A stretch of DNA of 64,000 nucleotides from Bacteroidaceae bacterium (GCA_024398785.1 JAKSIO010000001.1:1-64000); one strand, 5' to 3'. Positions 27,730-36,065 are shown, counted from the first letter of the stretch. Numbers and translations are program-made. Notes: generated by a model from the letters alone, not told the origin.

Positions 27730-29570
27730 CTGATTATCTTTTTGCCGTTAAGTGTAGATACTACGGTGGTTTGTGCAGTAGTTATCTCGACATCGTTTAT
27801 GACATATTCCCCAAGAACTTCCTGAGTGTCACCATCTTGAATCTGATACTCCACATTATAAGTGCCTACTGGAATCTGGAAGCGTTCAAGCTGATTCTGC
27901 TCCATAGGAATAGGGCTTTCTGCAATCAGATTGCCTTCCAGGTCATATATGCATACATTGGACATATACTGGCTGTTGGTAGTCTTGATTTCCAGAACTC
28001 CATTGCGTCTGCGGTCCGGATTCTGAATCTCGAAATACAAGGTGCGCTCATCGGAGTTAAGCAGATGAGCAGTTTTGCTTTCTCCCTCGCAGGTCCAGGT
28101 GGCATGACGCCACATATAACCGTAGATAGGATCGACGGAGAGTTTGAGCACGAATTTGGTGTCATTGTCATCATCGCGTGTACCGGAAACCCTCCAGCAC
28201 CAGCTTCCTTCACATTTCTGGTCTGTGCGAGCTATGGCAGGAACGGCATCGTTGGTTGCGTCTTCTTCCCTGAGATTGTTTGTCAGGTAAGAGAAATGCA
28301 CGCTGCGGTCAGAAGTGCCGGTGCTCATCTCGATGCTCTGGTCCTGTACCGTGCGTGATTCGCTGCTGCTCCAGGTAAATGTACCTCCGACAGTAATCAT
28401 ACCCGTAGGCTTGCCAGCACTGATTCCTCCCTGACCGCTTACATTCAGTCCTGCTGAGAATCCGTTGCTGTAAGTCATTCCGGATGCTGATGATTCAGGT
28501 TTTGGAGTAGCATAGAAACTGACCCTGTTGCCAATCGTATTATGGCTGGAATCCAGCAGTGTAGCCGTCCACTGTATGTTCTTGCTGTAGAATATATGTG
28601 CCCAGGTCCTTACTGCTCCATGCCATTTCTTGTAGAGACCATACAACGGAGCGTTGTGGGATATCATAGACATGGTGACAAAGTAATAGTCCCCGCTTTT
28701 GTCTGTTCCGTTTATGCTGTATGAGTATACAGGAGTGATATGTATGGTGAGGTCTATGGTCGAATGTCTTGTAACCTTGTCCGGATCGGAAAGAGCTACT
28801 TTGCATATTTTGAAATTGGATGCTCCCACTGACAGAGTCTTGGTGATTTCCTGACTGTATTCCCTATCCAATATATGCTCTGACAGATTCCCGTCGAATT
28901 CAGGCTTGTTGGTGTTTCCCGTATGGAAATTGATTATACCCTTCTGTCTGATTGTCCATTCCACTAACGAGTTCAGCTTGGTGGAAAGGTATTCGGCAGT
29001 TCGTCCTATTTCTACAGGTACTGCTTCAAAGTCTTCCTGAGTCCGCTCGGAAGGCTCTGAATCAGGTGATTTATCTTCGGAATCGAGTTCGTTGGTCAGG
29101 AAATTGCTTTCCAGAAAAGGGTCCTGCAGCTGATAGCAGGATCCACCATAAACAGCCAGAAGCAGAAGATCATTGCTTTCCTGCGCAGGATCCAGATATG
29201 AAATGGCGCCGATGGAGTGCCAGAAGCTGCTGTGATGGAGGTTGTCTGGAAGAAGCTCAACTATGATTGCACCTTTGTCTCTAGCTTGGCAGAGAGTTTC
29301 TTTGTTTGTTGCAAGACCTGCTGATGTTACAAATACCACTTGTGCATCATCAATGCTGCCTGCCACAATAGGAAACCTCTTCTGCAATGCTGCAACCATA
29401 TAATCCGGCAGGGCAGAGGGGTTCAGAAACAAGGTTGCCAGATTGCAGGCTGTTTTGTCCGAGTAATCAATGTTCTTTTTTATGCTGTCGTGCGTATAAA
29501 TCTGCGGATCCTTGTTGCAGGACGCCAGCAGAATTGCAGACAGGACCAATGGTAATAAAATACGTCTCAT
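27726..29570 (-). CDS. Leukocidin-like pore-forming lipoprotein, first gene of the pair
   Basis: A 614-residue lipoprotein (lipobox LLASC, Cys 18). Residues 20-190 form an extra N-terminal domain with alternating strands and helices (AQVVFVTSAGLATN, AIIVELLPDN). Residues about 250-500 resemble the leukocidin/hemolysin fold: SGDYYFVTMS, IQWTATLLDS, RVSFYATPKP, a Gly/Ser/Thr-rich amphipathic stem candidate (362-415), VHFSYLTNNLRE, then WCWRV. The C terminus repeats the beta-sandwich of the next gene. Paralogy is direct; toxin-like function is inference. Confidence 0.5.
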   Translation of the reverse strand: MRRILLPLVLSAILLASCNKDPQIYTHDSIKKNIDYSDKTACNLATLFLNPSALPDYMVAALQKRFPIVAGSIDDAQVVFVTSAGLATNKETLCQARDKGAIIVELLPDNLHHSSFWHSIGAISYLDPAQESNDLLLLAVYGGSCYQLQDPFLESNFLTNELDSEDKSPDSEPSERTQEDFEAVPVEIGRTAEYLSTKLNSLVEWTIRQKGIINFHTGNTNKPEFDGNLSEHILDREYSQEITKTLSVGASNFKICKVALSDPDKVTRHSTIDLTIHITPVYSYSINGTDKSGDYYFVTMSMISHNAPLYGLYKKWHGAVRTWAHIFYSKNIQWTATLLDSSHNTIGNRVSFYATPKPESSASGMTYSNGFSAGLNVSGQGGISAGKPTGMITVGGTFTWSSSESRTVQDQSIEMSTGTSDRSVHFSYLTNNLREEDATNDAVPAIARTDQKCEGSWCWRVSGTRDDDNDTKFVLKLSVDPIYGYMWRHATWTCEGESKTAHLLNSDERTLYFEIQNPDRRRNGVLEIKTTNSQYMSNVCIYDLEGNLIAESPIPMEQNQLERFQIPVGTYNVEYQIQDGDTQEVLGEYVINDVEITTAQTTVVSTLNGKKIIR

Positions 29571-29681
29571 GATTAATATGCTGTTATTTATTTTGAATAA
29601 TCAACTGTCTCAAGCAAATATACAAATCATTTTCAAATATACTGCGCTATTCCCGGAATTTTAACGAAGAACAGGGGAAAA

Positions 29682-29704
29682 GAACAGGGGACAGGTCCCT
29701 GTTC
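29682..29704 (+). repeat. 23-bp palindromic repeat, copy 2
   Basis: Same sequence as the copy at 26366. It overlaps the TGA stop (29703-29705) of the pyrophosphatase-like gene; a half copy (GAACAGGGG) precedes it at 29669. Confidence 0.85.
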
Positions 29705-30815
29705 ACCTCAGGATTTCTGTAAAGGCAGGAACAATGTCTGCCTTACGGTTCAGTTTGTAATCCAATACAATGCAGTCATCGTGGTCCGATGCCGACGCCC
29801 CGAAGGCCTGCTCCGCAACTGACTTTGCTCCGGTCCCATAGTAACCGAAATGCGTTGTGTATCCCAATGAATCAGGATTTTCGCCGCTTGGGACATATTC
29901 TTCTTCCATTTTTGCGAATACCATCTGCACATTGAGGTTGTTGCATACGGTTGGCATTACGCCGTGCATCCTGCGGCAAAGTTCCGATATCGGCATTTTT
30001 CCGTTGGCATTGAGGCTGGTTATTGCCAATCTTACCCCACCAATTTCATACGTTTTGACATCGCTCATAAATATTTCCAAATCTGTCATGCCGTCAAAAG
30101 AGTTCTGTGCAAGGTATAGTGCCTGCGTGAATGACGGCATGTCTTCTATGGCGGCATGGGCAATCAGACCGGCCAGAGCCAGACTGTCAATAGCGGTGCT
30201 TGCAGGTTTCTTTAAAGAGTCTGTGTCATCAATGATGCCTGCAAGCATAAGGCGCGCCTCTGTTTGCGTGGGCTCAATTCCGCACTCCTTGTATATGCTG
30301 TACACTATGGAGCAGCATGCCCCGGTGTTCATGCACTTGCAGTAAATTGGAAGTTCTGTGCTGAATGCCTGGCTGATAGGGTGGTGATCTGCTATGCCGA
30401 CAATGTTTGCCTGTTCTACTCCAGCTACGGACTGCAAATAATCGTTATGGTCTGTCAAAACCAAAGGTGTTCCCGGTTCTACGGAATCCAAAATATTGGG
30501 ATATTGGCAACCGAATGTGTCCAAGATGAATTTTACTCCTTGTATGGGCTTTTCCTGGATGTATGCAACGGCATCCATGCCCAGTCTGCGCATCAAAGCC
30601 GCCATTGCCATTGCAGAGCATACGGCATCGGGATCCTGGCTTTTATGCCCTGTTACGGCAATTGTGCCACCCGTATCCATTTTCCGCAACGCCGCCCGGT
30701 TCAAGGCATACAATTCCGTGTCTGGCTCAGTGTCAAAGTCTTCAACGGAGCCTTTCTGGCACGATGCCAGCGCAGCAACCAGTGTTATCAGTATGCAAAT
30801 CCGCAGAGTTTCCAT
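29703..30815 (-). CDS. Exported lipoprotein related to family II (DHH) inorganic pyrophosphatases
   Basis: About 370 residues from METLRICILITLVAALASCQ (Cys about 19), chosen because the longer frame begins inside a palindromic repeat. The mature part has the DHH/DHHA2 metal motifs: GHKSQDPDAVCSAMAMA, LVLTDHNDY, GIADHHPI and DDTDSLKKPAST, the last like the substrate-binding serine/lysine element of Mn-dependent pyrophosphatases. Family II pyrophosphatases are normally cytosolic, so membrane anchoring outside the cytoplasm is unusual. The substrate could be another phosphoester. Confidence 0.75.
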   Translation of the reverse strand: METLRICILITLVAALASCQKGSVEDFDTEPDTELYALNRAALRKMDTGGTIAVTGHKSQDPDAVCSAMAMAALMRRLGMDAVAYIQEKPIQGVKFILDTFGCQYPNILDSVEPGTPLVLTDHNDYLQSVAGVEQANIVGIADHHPISQAFSTELPIYCKCMNTGACCSIVYSIYKECGIEPTQTEARLMLAGIIDDTDSLKKPASTAIDSLALAGLIAHAAIEDMPSFTQALYLAQNSFDGMTDLEIFMSDVKTYEIGGVRLAITSLNANGKMPISELCRRMHGVMPTVCNNLNVQMVFAKMEEEYVPSGENPDSLGYTTHFGYYGTGAKSVAEQAFGASASDHDDCIVLDYKLNRKADIVPAFTEILR

Positions 30816-30835
30816 TTCAGAGCAAATATATGCGT

Positions 30836-30858
30836 GAACAGGGGACAGGTCCCTGTTC
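30836..30858 (+). repeat. 23-bp palindromic repeat, copy 3
   Basis: Same sequence and orientation as the copy at 26366, lying just upstream of the lipoprotein pyrophosphatase start. It faces an inverted copy 43 bp away. Confidence 0.85.
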
Positions 30859-30901
30859 ATTATGATGTTTTCAAACAAACTGCGCTAAATAGATGAACAG
30901 T

Positions 30902-30923
30902 GAACGGGACCTGTCCCCTGTTC
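30902..30923 (-). repeat. 23-bp palindromic repeat, copy 4 (inverted, one base shorter)
   Basis: The reverse complement of the other copies with one base missing (GAACGGGACC...). Its right edge is the point where the DUF4160 remnant loses homology to the intact gene, so the element marks the truncation. Confidence 0.8.
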
Positions 30924-30971
30924 TTTCCAAAAGAAAAAGCGGAGGCCGAAAAGAAACAAAATTGTAGGCAT
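30924..30971 (-). pseudogene. 5' fragment of a DUF4160 gene
   Basis: From ATG at 30971 it reads MPTILFLFGLRFFF, the same as the first 14 codons of the intact DUF4160 gene at 36492-36725. It then runs into the palindrome and stops early. Upstream sequence to about 31031 also matches the region before the intact gene. Confidence 0.7.
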
Positions 30972-31072
30972 AATCGTAACGTTTTATCAAGACAAATATA
31001 GGTATAATTTTTATACCCAAAACTATGACGTGAAATATTTTGTGAAAACGCATGTGCTTCACCGGGTGCTTA

Positions 31073-31264
31073 CGTTAGTGTATTAACGCTCTCATTCTTC
31101 GTCCTCCCCGTTTGCAACAATTCATTTCTGCAAACGAAACTGCAAACGAAAAATTCATTATTCCTTTTGTAATCTCTTGAATTTCACATCATTAGGATTA
31201 GCCCCTCTCGTTTGCACTATTGTTTGCAGCTACCAATTCTGCAAACAAACGCACATTTCAGTGT
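31073..31264. repeat. ~190-bp direct repeat (copy A)
   Basis: Closely matches 35620-35815, beginning in both places at CGTTAGTGTATTAACG and including GCAAACGAA repeats and the 3' end of a wHTH gene. Small indels break the reading frame here. Confidence 0.85.
31158..31251 (-). pseudogene. Frameshifted 3' remnant of the wHTH gene
   Basis: The minus strand reads FAELVAAN as in the intact gene at 35718-36065. A 2-bp loss at the next codons then shifts the frame to an early stop, while DNA identity continues to the original stop. Confidence 0.65.
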
Positions 31265-31390
31265 ATTTTTAGCGATTTTAGCGCAATTTGCGTTCAAATC
31301 CAGCATGCAAAAAGGGCAAAAACAATCGGACAAACAAATTCCCTTTGTTCATCCGATTGATTATTAGATATTTAAGCCTTTTGCGGGCGC

Positions 31391-31413
31391 TTAATATTCC
31401 TCTTTGTTGAAGA
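31391..31413 (-). other. att-like copy of the DUF2795 gene end (left)
   Basis: Matches the last 23 bp of the DUF2795 gene (42171-42193) apart from a short central difference. It lies in module R1 without the rest of the gene. A site duplicated by integration is the simplest reading, but no recombinase is present. Confidence 0.5.
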
Positions 31414-31463
31414 TAGATTGTAGCATTGATTATCAATTAGTTACTTGATTTTGACGGGATTAT

Positions 31464-31515
31464 ATACAAACAAATTCTGATGTCTGAGGATTTCAAACGA
31501 GGGGTTTGTTTGTAT
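31464..31515. repeat. 52-bp element with 11-bp terminal inverted repeats (copy 1)
   Basis: ATACAAACAAA at 31464-31474 is the perfect inverse of TTTGTTTGTAT at 31505-31515. The interior TTCTGATGTCTGAGGATTTC is identical to that of copy 2. Confidence 0.8.
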
Positions 31516-31565
31516 CACTGGGCACTTGTACGCCAAACAACTCAGACATTGCGAGTACTTCATAA

Positions 31566-32858
31566 TCAACTATTATCCTTCTCCGTCAACAGCCAATCCA
31601 GCGCCGACTTGATATGAATAACTTTCCCTTCTATTTCCACGTCCCTTGTCTCTGCGAAAGCGACCAGAGTCAGATTGCAGCACTGAAGAGCGTCAGAGGC
31701 TGCGATGAGTGCGGAAGTTTCACGCTTGTAAGTCTTGGGAGAATCTATATCGTAGGCAACTTGTACAAGTTCCAGCGCACGGCTTCTCTCGCAGACGACA
31801 AAATCCACCTCCTTGTCTTTAGGTCCCGGTTTGTAGTAGTAAACATCCAAGAACGCGTTGGCACACTTTCGCAAAAGTTCTATGTACACAACATTCTCCA
31901 GCCGCCAGCCGATATTCTCAGCCGCCATGGAATTCTCACGGTTGTTCTGCAGGCCAGGATCAACTATGTATAATTTCGTATTCCTGATTCTTTCCATGCT
32001 CTTGAAGGAGTGCTTATTCAGTACCTGTACAAGGAAAGCCTGCTGCAGATAAGTGAGGTATTTCTGTATTGTCTTATCAGACAGATTGAACAACTTTGAG
32101 AGTTCATCGAAATTCACCTCCTGGCACGAGTTGTCTATGACATGGTGCGCTATCTTTCTCAGAGCTTCAACGTTGCGTATCTTGAATCTCTTTTGGATAT
32201 CCTTCTGCAGGATTGCCTCGATCAGACCCTCAACGTACCCGCGCTTGTTGCGCAGGTTCTGCATTTCCGGGAATCCGCCATTGTTTATGTAACTGAAAAA
32301 GGCCGTCTTCCTCTCTGCATCCGCTTTTGTGCTCAGTCCCGATGTGTCAACATGATGGAACGAGCAATATTCAGAAAACGAGAACGGGAACAGACGGATC
32401 TCATTGTAACGTCCAGTCAAATGCGTAGCCAACTCACCGCTGAGAAGCTTTGCATTACTGCCGGTCACAAAGACTTTCAGATCACTACGCAGTAATCGGT
32501 TCACAAAGAGATACCAGCCATCCACATCCTGGATTTCATCAAGGAAGAGATAGGGCACATCTGTCCCATACAACTGGTACACACAGGATAGTACTGTGTT
32601 CAGGTCTTCTGTCTTGATATCAGCCAAGCGATCATCGTCCAAGTTGACATAGGCGTATCTCACGCCACGGTCCTGAAGGACTTTATGACACAACGTGGAT
32701 TTGCCACTGCGTCTGACACCGATGACTACCTGGGCGAGATTACTGTCCCACTCGAAATAAGACTCTTCCCTACGGGACACCAGTTTGCCGGACTGATAGT
32801 TCCTTATTTCATCCCGTTGCTCCGCAAGGACTTGCAATATTATCTTTTCACTTACCAT
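31566..32858 (-). CDS. DUF4143 AAA+ ATPase
   Basis: About 430 residues from MVSEKIILQVLAEQRDEI; the ATG at 32858 is preferred over a hydrophobic 17-codon extension. The ATPase has Walker A GVRRSGKSTL and Walker B YLFLDEIQDV. A winged-helix region follows, then a C-terminal DUF4143 domain with a nuclease-like core (KEVDFVVCE, then LELVQVAYDI). The family is common as a mobile, single-gene ATPase in gut bacteria; its role is unknown and a defence function is only suggested by location. It lies alone between modules R1 and R2. Confidence 0.85.
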   Translation of the reverse strand: MVSEKIILQVLAEQRDEIRNYQSGKLVSRREESYFEWDSNLAQVVIGVRRSGKSTLCHKVLQDRGVRYAYVNLDDDRLADIKTEDLNTVLSCVYQLYGTDVPYLFLDEIQDVDGWYLFVNRLLRSDLKVFVTGSNAKLLSGELATHLTGRYNEIRLFPFSFSEYCSFHHVDTSGLSTKADAERKTAFFSYINNGGFPEMQNLRNKRGYVEGLIEAILQKDIQKRFKIRNVEALRKIAHHVIDNSCQEVNFDELSKLFNLSDKTIQKYLTYLQQAFLVQVLNKHSFKSMERIRNTKLYIVDPGLQNNRENSMAAENIGWRLENVVYIELLRKCANAFLDVYYYKPGPKDKEVDFVVCERSRALELVQVAYDIDSPKTYKRETSALIAASDALQCCNLTLVAFAETRDVEIEGKVIHIKSALDWLLTEKDNS

Positions 32859-33135
32859 AATCAATCCTAATATGGCTGCAAAGATAATCCAATTCCGATA
32901 TTTGAGCAAATTTATGGTCGTTAATTCCGATATACCAATAGAAATCAGATCTTATATTCCGATATTATCAACCTTAGTTTGTCTTGTATAACCTCTCTAT
33001 TTGTTATCCCGTGTTATCCACGAGGATGCACAAACATTCTGAATTTTATACAAACAAACGCGCGTTTCGGTGCATTTATAGCGATTTTTAGCGCATTTTG
33101 CGTTCAAATCCAGCATGCAAAACGAGCTAAAATAA

Positions 33136-33172
33136 CAATCGGACAAACAAATTCAATTTGTTTGTCCGATTG
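33136..33172. terminator. 18-bp-arm palindrome, probable bidirectional terminator
   Basis: CAATCGGACAAACAAATT pairs with AATTTGTTTGTCCGATTG across one base. A weaker relative is at 31323-31359. The hairpin at 42102-42139 holds the same position after the DUF2795 gene. Confidence 0.6.
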
Positions 33173-33203
33173 ATTATTAGATATTTAAGCCTATAATAGA
33201 CTC

Positions 33204-33226
33204 TTAGTATTCCTCCTCGTTGAAGA
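33204..33226 (-). other. att-like copy of the DUF2795 gene end (middle)
   Basis: Differs by one base from the last 23 bp of the DUF2795 gene (42171-42193), including the stop codon, but the rest of that gene is absent here. Confidence 0.55.
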
Positions 33227-33276
33227 TAGATTGCGCAATTGATTATCAATTAGTTAAGTGACTTTGACGGTATTTT

Positions 33277-33328
33277 ATACAAACAAATTCTGATGTCTGA
33301 GGATTTCAAATGAGGTGTTTGTTTGTAT
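33277..33328. repeat. 52-bp element with 11-bp terminal inverted repeats (copy 2)
   Basis: ATACAAACAAA (33277-33287) and TTTGTTTGTAT (33318-33328) flank the same interior as copy 1; the length is also 52 bp. A degenerate third relative is at 36928-36974. Confidence 0.8.
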
Positions 33329-33389
33329 TAGGTGCAAATCAAAGTACTCGTTCCTGAGAATCCGTTGAATAATAATAACAGGAAATCAA

Positions 33390-35606
33390 TTATACTAATT
33401 GCGTTTTGGCATCAATGTATAGTTTCTTTAATCTACACACTGACATATCAATAATTGGCTCAAACATAAAACTGTTAAGGTGAATATTTTCTGGAGTTAT
33501 CAGATTGACTTCTTTAATGAGTAACTGTATATCATTATTTGAAGAACATAACTCGTTAAATTTCTTTGTTAGCACAGAAGTTTGATTTGATTCAATGTTA
33601 TTGTAAAACAAATCAAAATCTCCATTAGGCATGCAAAGTTTGAGTTTTGAAATCAAATAATCTTCTGCTTTCAGCCTTATGGCAATAGCTAGAACTATCT
33701 TGTTTTCAATGTTTATTTCATCCAAATTAGGTCTGACACATAAAACATCTGCCATGCTGTATATGTAATCCTTTATATTGGAAGTAGTATTTTCTGTTGG
33801 AAGATTTCGTATGTCAATATTACTACGAATGATCTGTTCAATGTCATTTACTGTCAAATTTGTTGTTTCCGTTTTGACATGAAGACACGATGTTAATTTT
33901 AAGTAGTCAGATTTAGGTGTGCCTATTGATGTATCTTTTGCATATTCAATGAGGTTTCGCACCAAAGGAATTAAGGCAATAAAACACTCTGGCGTTTGTG
34001 CATTGTTTTTAATGAGTTTAAATGGTTCTTTCAAATATTCAGCTTTATGAAGTTTAATTTCATTATTACCATCTTTGTAGGCCATATATATGCTGTTTCT
34101 TTTCACTCCAAGACGAGAGGCTATCGTTCGATAGAAATCGAAATTATGGGTAAGTATTATCATTTTAAATCCCGCCTCTACTTTCAAATCGCAAAGGTAT
34201 TCAACTATTGCATATTTGTTTTTGTAGTCAAAAGAATCTGAGATGTCATCGAATACCAGAATGTGGTCTTGCCCGCCATCGTGTTTCATCTTTTCAATAG
34301 CGAATAGAAGTTGTAGAGTATAAAAAGCACGAAGTTCTCCTTTACTCAAAACGACATCTTCTAGCACTTTTGATTCAACTTCTTTCAAACCTGATGGGGT
34401 ACTATATTCAAAAGACAATGCCGCAGCTTCCTCGTTTAATAGAAGGTCTGTCTGATTCTTGATTTTCACTTCAAAGGGAACTGTAAATCTTCGATTGAAA
34501 ATACTGATTGTTTTTTCCCATGCAGTTCTTTGTTCTGCAGCTTGTCTAAGAACAGAGTCTAGTGTTGGTTTAGATGCCTGATAAGCTGTTAACAAATCAT
34601 CTGCCTTATTTTTTAATTTGGCGAAATACCCCTTCCATACTTCCTTATGAAAATTGTCGTAGTCAAGCAATCGGTCTACCAAATCGGGGTGATTTTCGAT
34701 TATTTCTTTGAACTGTCGCAAAGAATCGTTCGCACCGACTTTTTTATCAATTTTTTCAAATGCTTTTTTTACATTACCATCTGTAAGTATACTTGAAAGT
34801 TCAGCACTAATTAAACCAGTAAGCGATTCCGATGAATCAATGGTAGTTACACCATCGCCCAATACAATTCTATGGCTAACTTCGAAAAATGTATTGTCCG
34901 CGACAGATTTGGATAATTCTGAGGCTTGGTAAGTACCAAATGTTTTGCCATTATTCTGCTTAAATAGTTTCGAAGAATGTAATATTGATTGATACTTGTC
35001 GGAATAATCTTTTAGCGCACTACGATTGGCCTCAATGAATGCTTTGACTTTACCATCCTTATCAAAGATGCTATTGTATTTAAAATCATAGGGTATCTCA
35101 TCGCCGTTAACTTCAGTTATTAATTCCTCAAACTTTCTATAAAAAAGGCTTGATTTACCTTCACAGAATGTGCGTATAAACTCTGATATTATATCAGAGC
35201 TCCTTGCATAATCGCTTATCTCCTTAAACAATGCTTTTTGTTTCTCGGACAGATTTCTTAGAATATCATCATATTGCTGCTTCAATATACTGTCAGCGAG
35301 GAATGATGTAATGTTCTTTGGTGTTTCAGAATCAGACTCTTCGCAATTTGATACATATACTGAGGCCGGCAAAATAATATTGCCCTGCTCATCTTTTATA
35401 TCTATGTTTCCGGCAATATCTTCTACGACATCTTTAACTTTATCTGACTTTCCTTGCCCATAAAATAGCAGTGTTTTTGCAAAAGAAGTCTTCATTAAAC
35501 CATTTGGCGCATAAATAAGCACCACATTCTCTCCTTCAAAAGACAATTCTTGTGAAAACTTTGTAATACCAAAGCAATGTTCCAGATTAAATTGTATTTT
35601 ATTCAT
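33390..35606 (-). CDS. RloC/PrrC-like ABC-type ATPase, putative defence protein
   Basis: A 738-residue protein of the AAA_13/RloC type. The Walker A variant IYAPNGLMKTSFAK is at about 31-44, a long coiled region with a central insertion spans about 105-370, the ABC signature VLSKGELRAF is at about 419-428, Walker B HILVFDDISDSFD at about 448-460, and the H-loop TH at about 486. The C-terminal 230 residues are mostly helical and unlike known anticodon-nuclease motifs. Such ATPases sense phage-induced DNA changes in PrrC/RloC. Defence role is inferred from fold and island context. Confidence 0.7.
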   Translation of the reverse strand: MNKIQFNLEHCFGITKFSQELSFEGENVVLIYAPNGLMKTSFAKTLLFYGQGKSDKVKDVVEDIAGNIDIKDEQGNIILPASVYVSNCEESDSETPKNITSFLADSILKQQYDDILRNLSEKQKALFKEISDYARSSDIISEFIRTFCEGKSSLFYRKFEELITEVNGDEIPYDFKYNSIFDKDGKVKAFIEANRSALKDYSDKYQSILHSSKLFKQNNGKTFGTYQASELSKSVADNTFFEVSHRIVLGDGVTTIDSSESLTGLISAELSSILTDGNVKKAFEKIDKKVGANDSLRQFKEIIENHPDLVDRLLDYDNFHKEVWKGYFAKLKNKADDLLTAYQASKPTLDSVLRQAAEQRTAWEKTISIFNRRFTVPFEVKIKNQTDLLLNEEAAALSFEYSTPSGLKEVESKVLEDVVLSKGELRAFYTLQLLFAIEKMKHDGGQDHILVFDDISDSFDYKNKYAIVEYLCDLKVEAGFKMIILTHNFDFYRTIASRLGVKRNSIYMAYKDGNNEIKLHKAEYLKEPFKLIKNNAQTPECFIALIPLVRNLIEYAKDTSIGTPKSDYLKLTSCLHVKTETTNLTVNDIEQIIRSNIDIRNLPTENTTSNIKDYIYSMADVLCVRPNLDEINIENKIVLAIAIRLKAEDYLISKLKLCMPNGDFDLFYNNIESNQTSVLTKKFNELCSSNNDIQLLIKEVNLITPENIHLNSFMFEPIIDMSVCRLKKLYIDAKTQLV

Positions 35607-35619
35607 TTTTATGGCAAAA

Positions 35620-35815
35620 TCGTTAGTGTATTAACGCTCTCATTCTTCGTCCTCCCCGTTTGCAACAATTCATTTCTGCAAACGAATCTGCAAACGAATC
35701 TGCAAACGAAAAATTCATTATTCCTTTTGTAATCTCTTGTATTTTACATCATTAGGATTAGTTCCTCTCGTTTGCACTATTTCGTTTGCAGCGACCAATT
35801 CTGCAAACAAACGCG
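35620..35815. repeat. ~190-bp direct repeat (copy B)
   Basis: Counterpart of 31073-31264. It spans the gap before the RloC-like gene and the intact 3' end of the wHTH gene. Confidence 0.85.
35675..35710. repeat. Three tandem 12-bp units
   Basis: TCTGCAAACGAA repeated three times without interruption just after the wHTH stop. Copy A of the larger repeat has only two units, so the number varies. Confidence 0.8.
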
Positions 35816-36065
35816 AAACTTTAGAACGATCTTTCTCCGGCAACTTCAACAGTTCACGTGCTTCCGCATTGTTTATTGTCTCGATAGAGTCGAGATATCT
35901 GAGGATCGCTTCCTTCTGTCTGGCCTTCTCCTGCTTCTTGGACTTCACATACTCTATCTTGTCGCTCGTGTCTTTCCGCTTGCTGGCGTGGAGAATATAT
36001 GGGAGCCCAGAGGTTTTCCCAGTAGTTTCAATGGATTCCAAGGCCTGAAGCATATCAAATATCAC
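35718..36065 (-). CDS. Small winged-helix protein in the DUF4160/DUF2442 set
   Basis: A 115-residue product from a GTG that overlaps the XRE gene stop (GTGA). The C-terminal half (KEAILRYLDSIETINNAEAR, then LLKLPEKDRSKVSRLFAEL) looks like the winged helix that ends RecG-like and AlbA_2 ATP-binding proteins. The 50-residue N terminus is basic and low in structure, so this may be a truncated larger protein. Third gene of a tight minus-strand set. Confidence 0.5.
   Translation of the reverse strand: MIFDMLQALESIETTGKTSGLPYILHASKRKDTSDKIEYVKSKKQEKARQKEAILRYLDSIETINNAEARELLKLPEKDRSKVSRLFAELVAANEIVQTRGTNPNDVKYKRLQKE

Larger units (their letters stand above)
31245..31515. repeat. Intergenic module R1 of the accessory island
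   Basis: Shares with 33048-33328, in the same order: the GCGTTCAAATCCAGCATGCA stretch, a hairpin built on AATCGGACAAACAAATT, a 23-bp copy of the DUF2795 gene end (31391-31413), TGATTATCAATTAGTTA, and a 52-bp inverted-repeat element. Confidence 0.85.
30859..31565. other. Gene-free stretch at the left edge of the accessory island
   Basis: About 700 bp without an intact gene. It holds an inverted palindrome copy, a truncated DUF4160 gene start, the decayed end of a wHTH gene, and a full copy of the island's intergenic module (31245-31515), all listed separately. Confidence 0.7.
33011..33329. repeat. Intergenic module R2 of the accessory island
   Basis: The most complete module: TTATCCACGAGGATG box (33013), GCGTTCAAATCCAGCATGCA, near-perfect 37-bp palindrome (33136-33172), DUF2795-end copy (33204-33226) and 52-bp inverted-repeat element (33277-33328). 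The whole 32859-33389 gap holds no gene. Confidence 0.85.

Noticed and set aside
35675..35710. Possible CRISPR array
   Set aside because: Three 12-bp units in direct contact without spacers, and no cas genes in the window.
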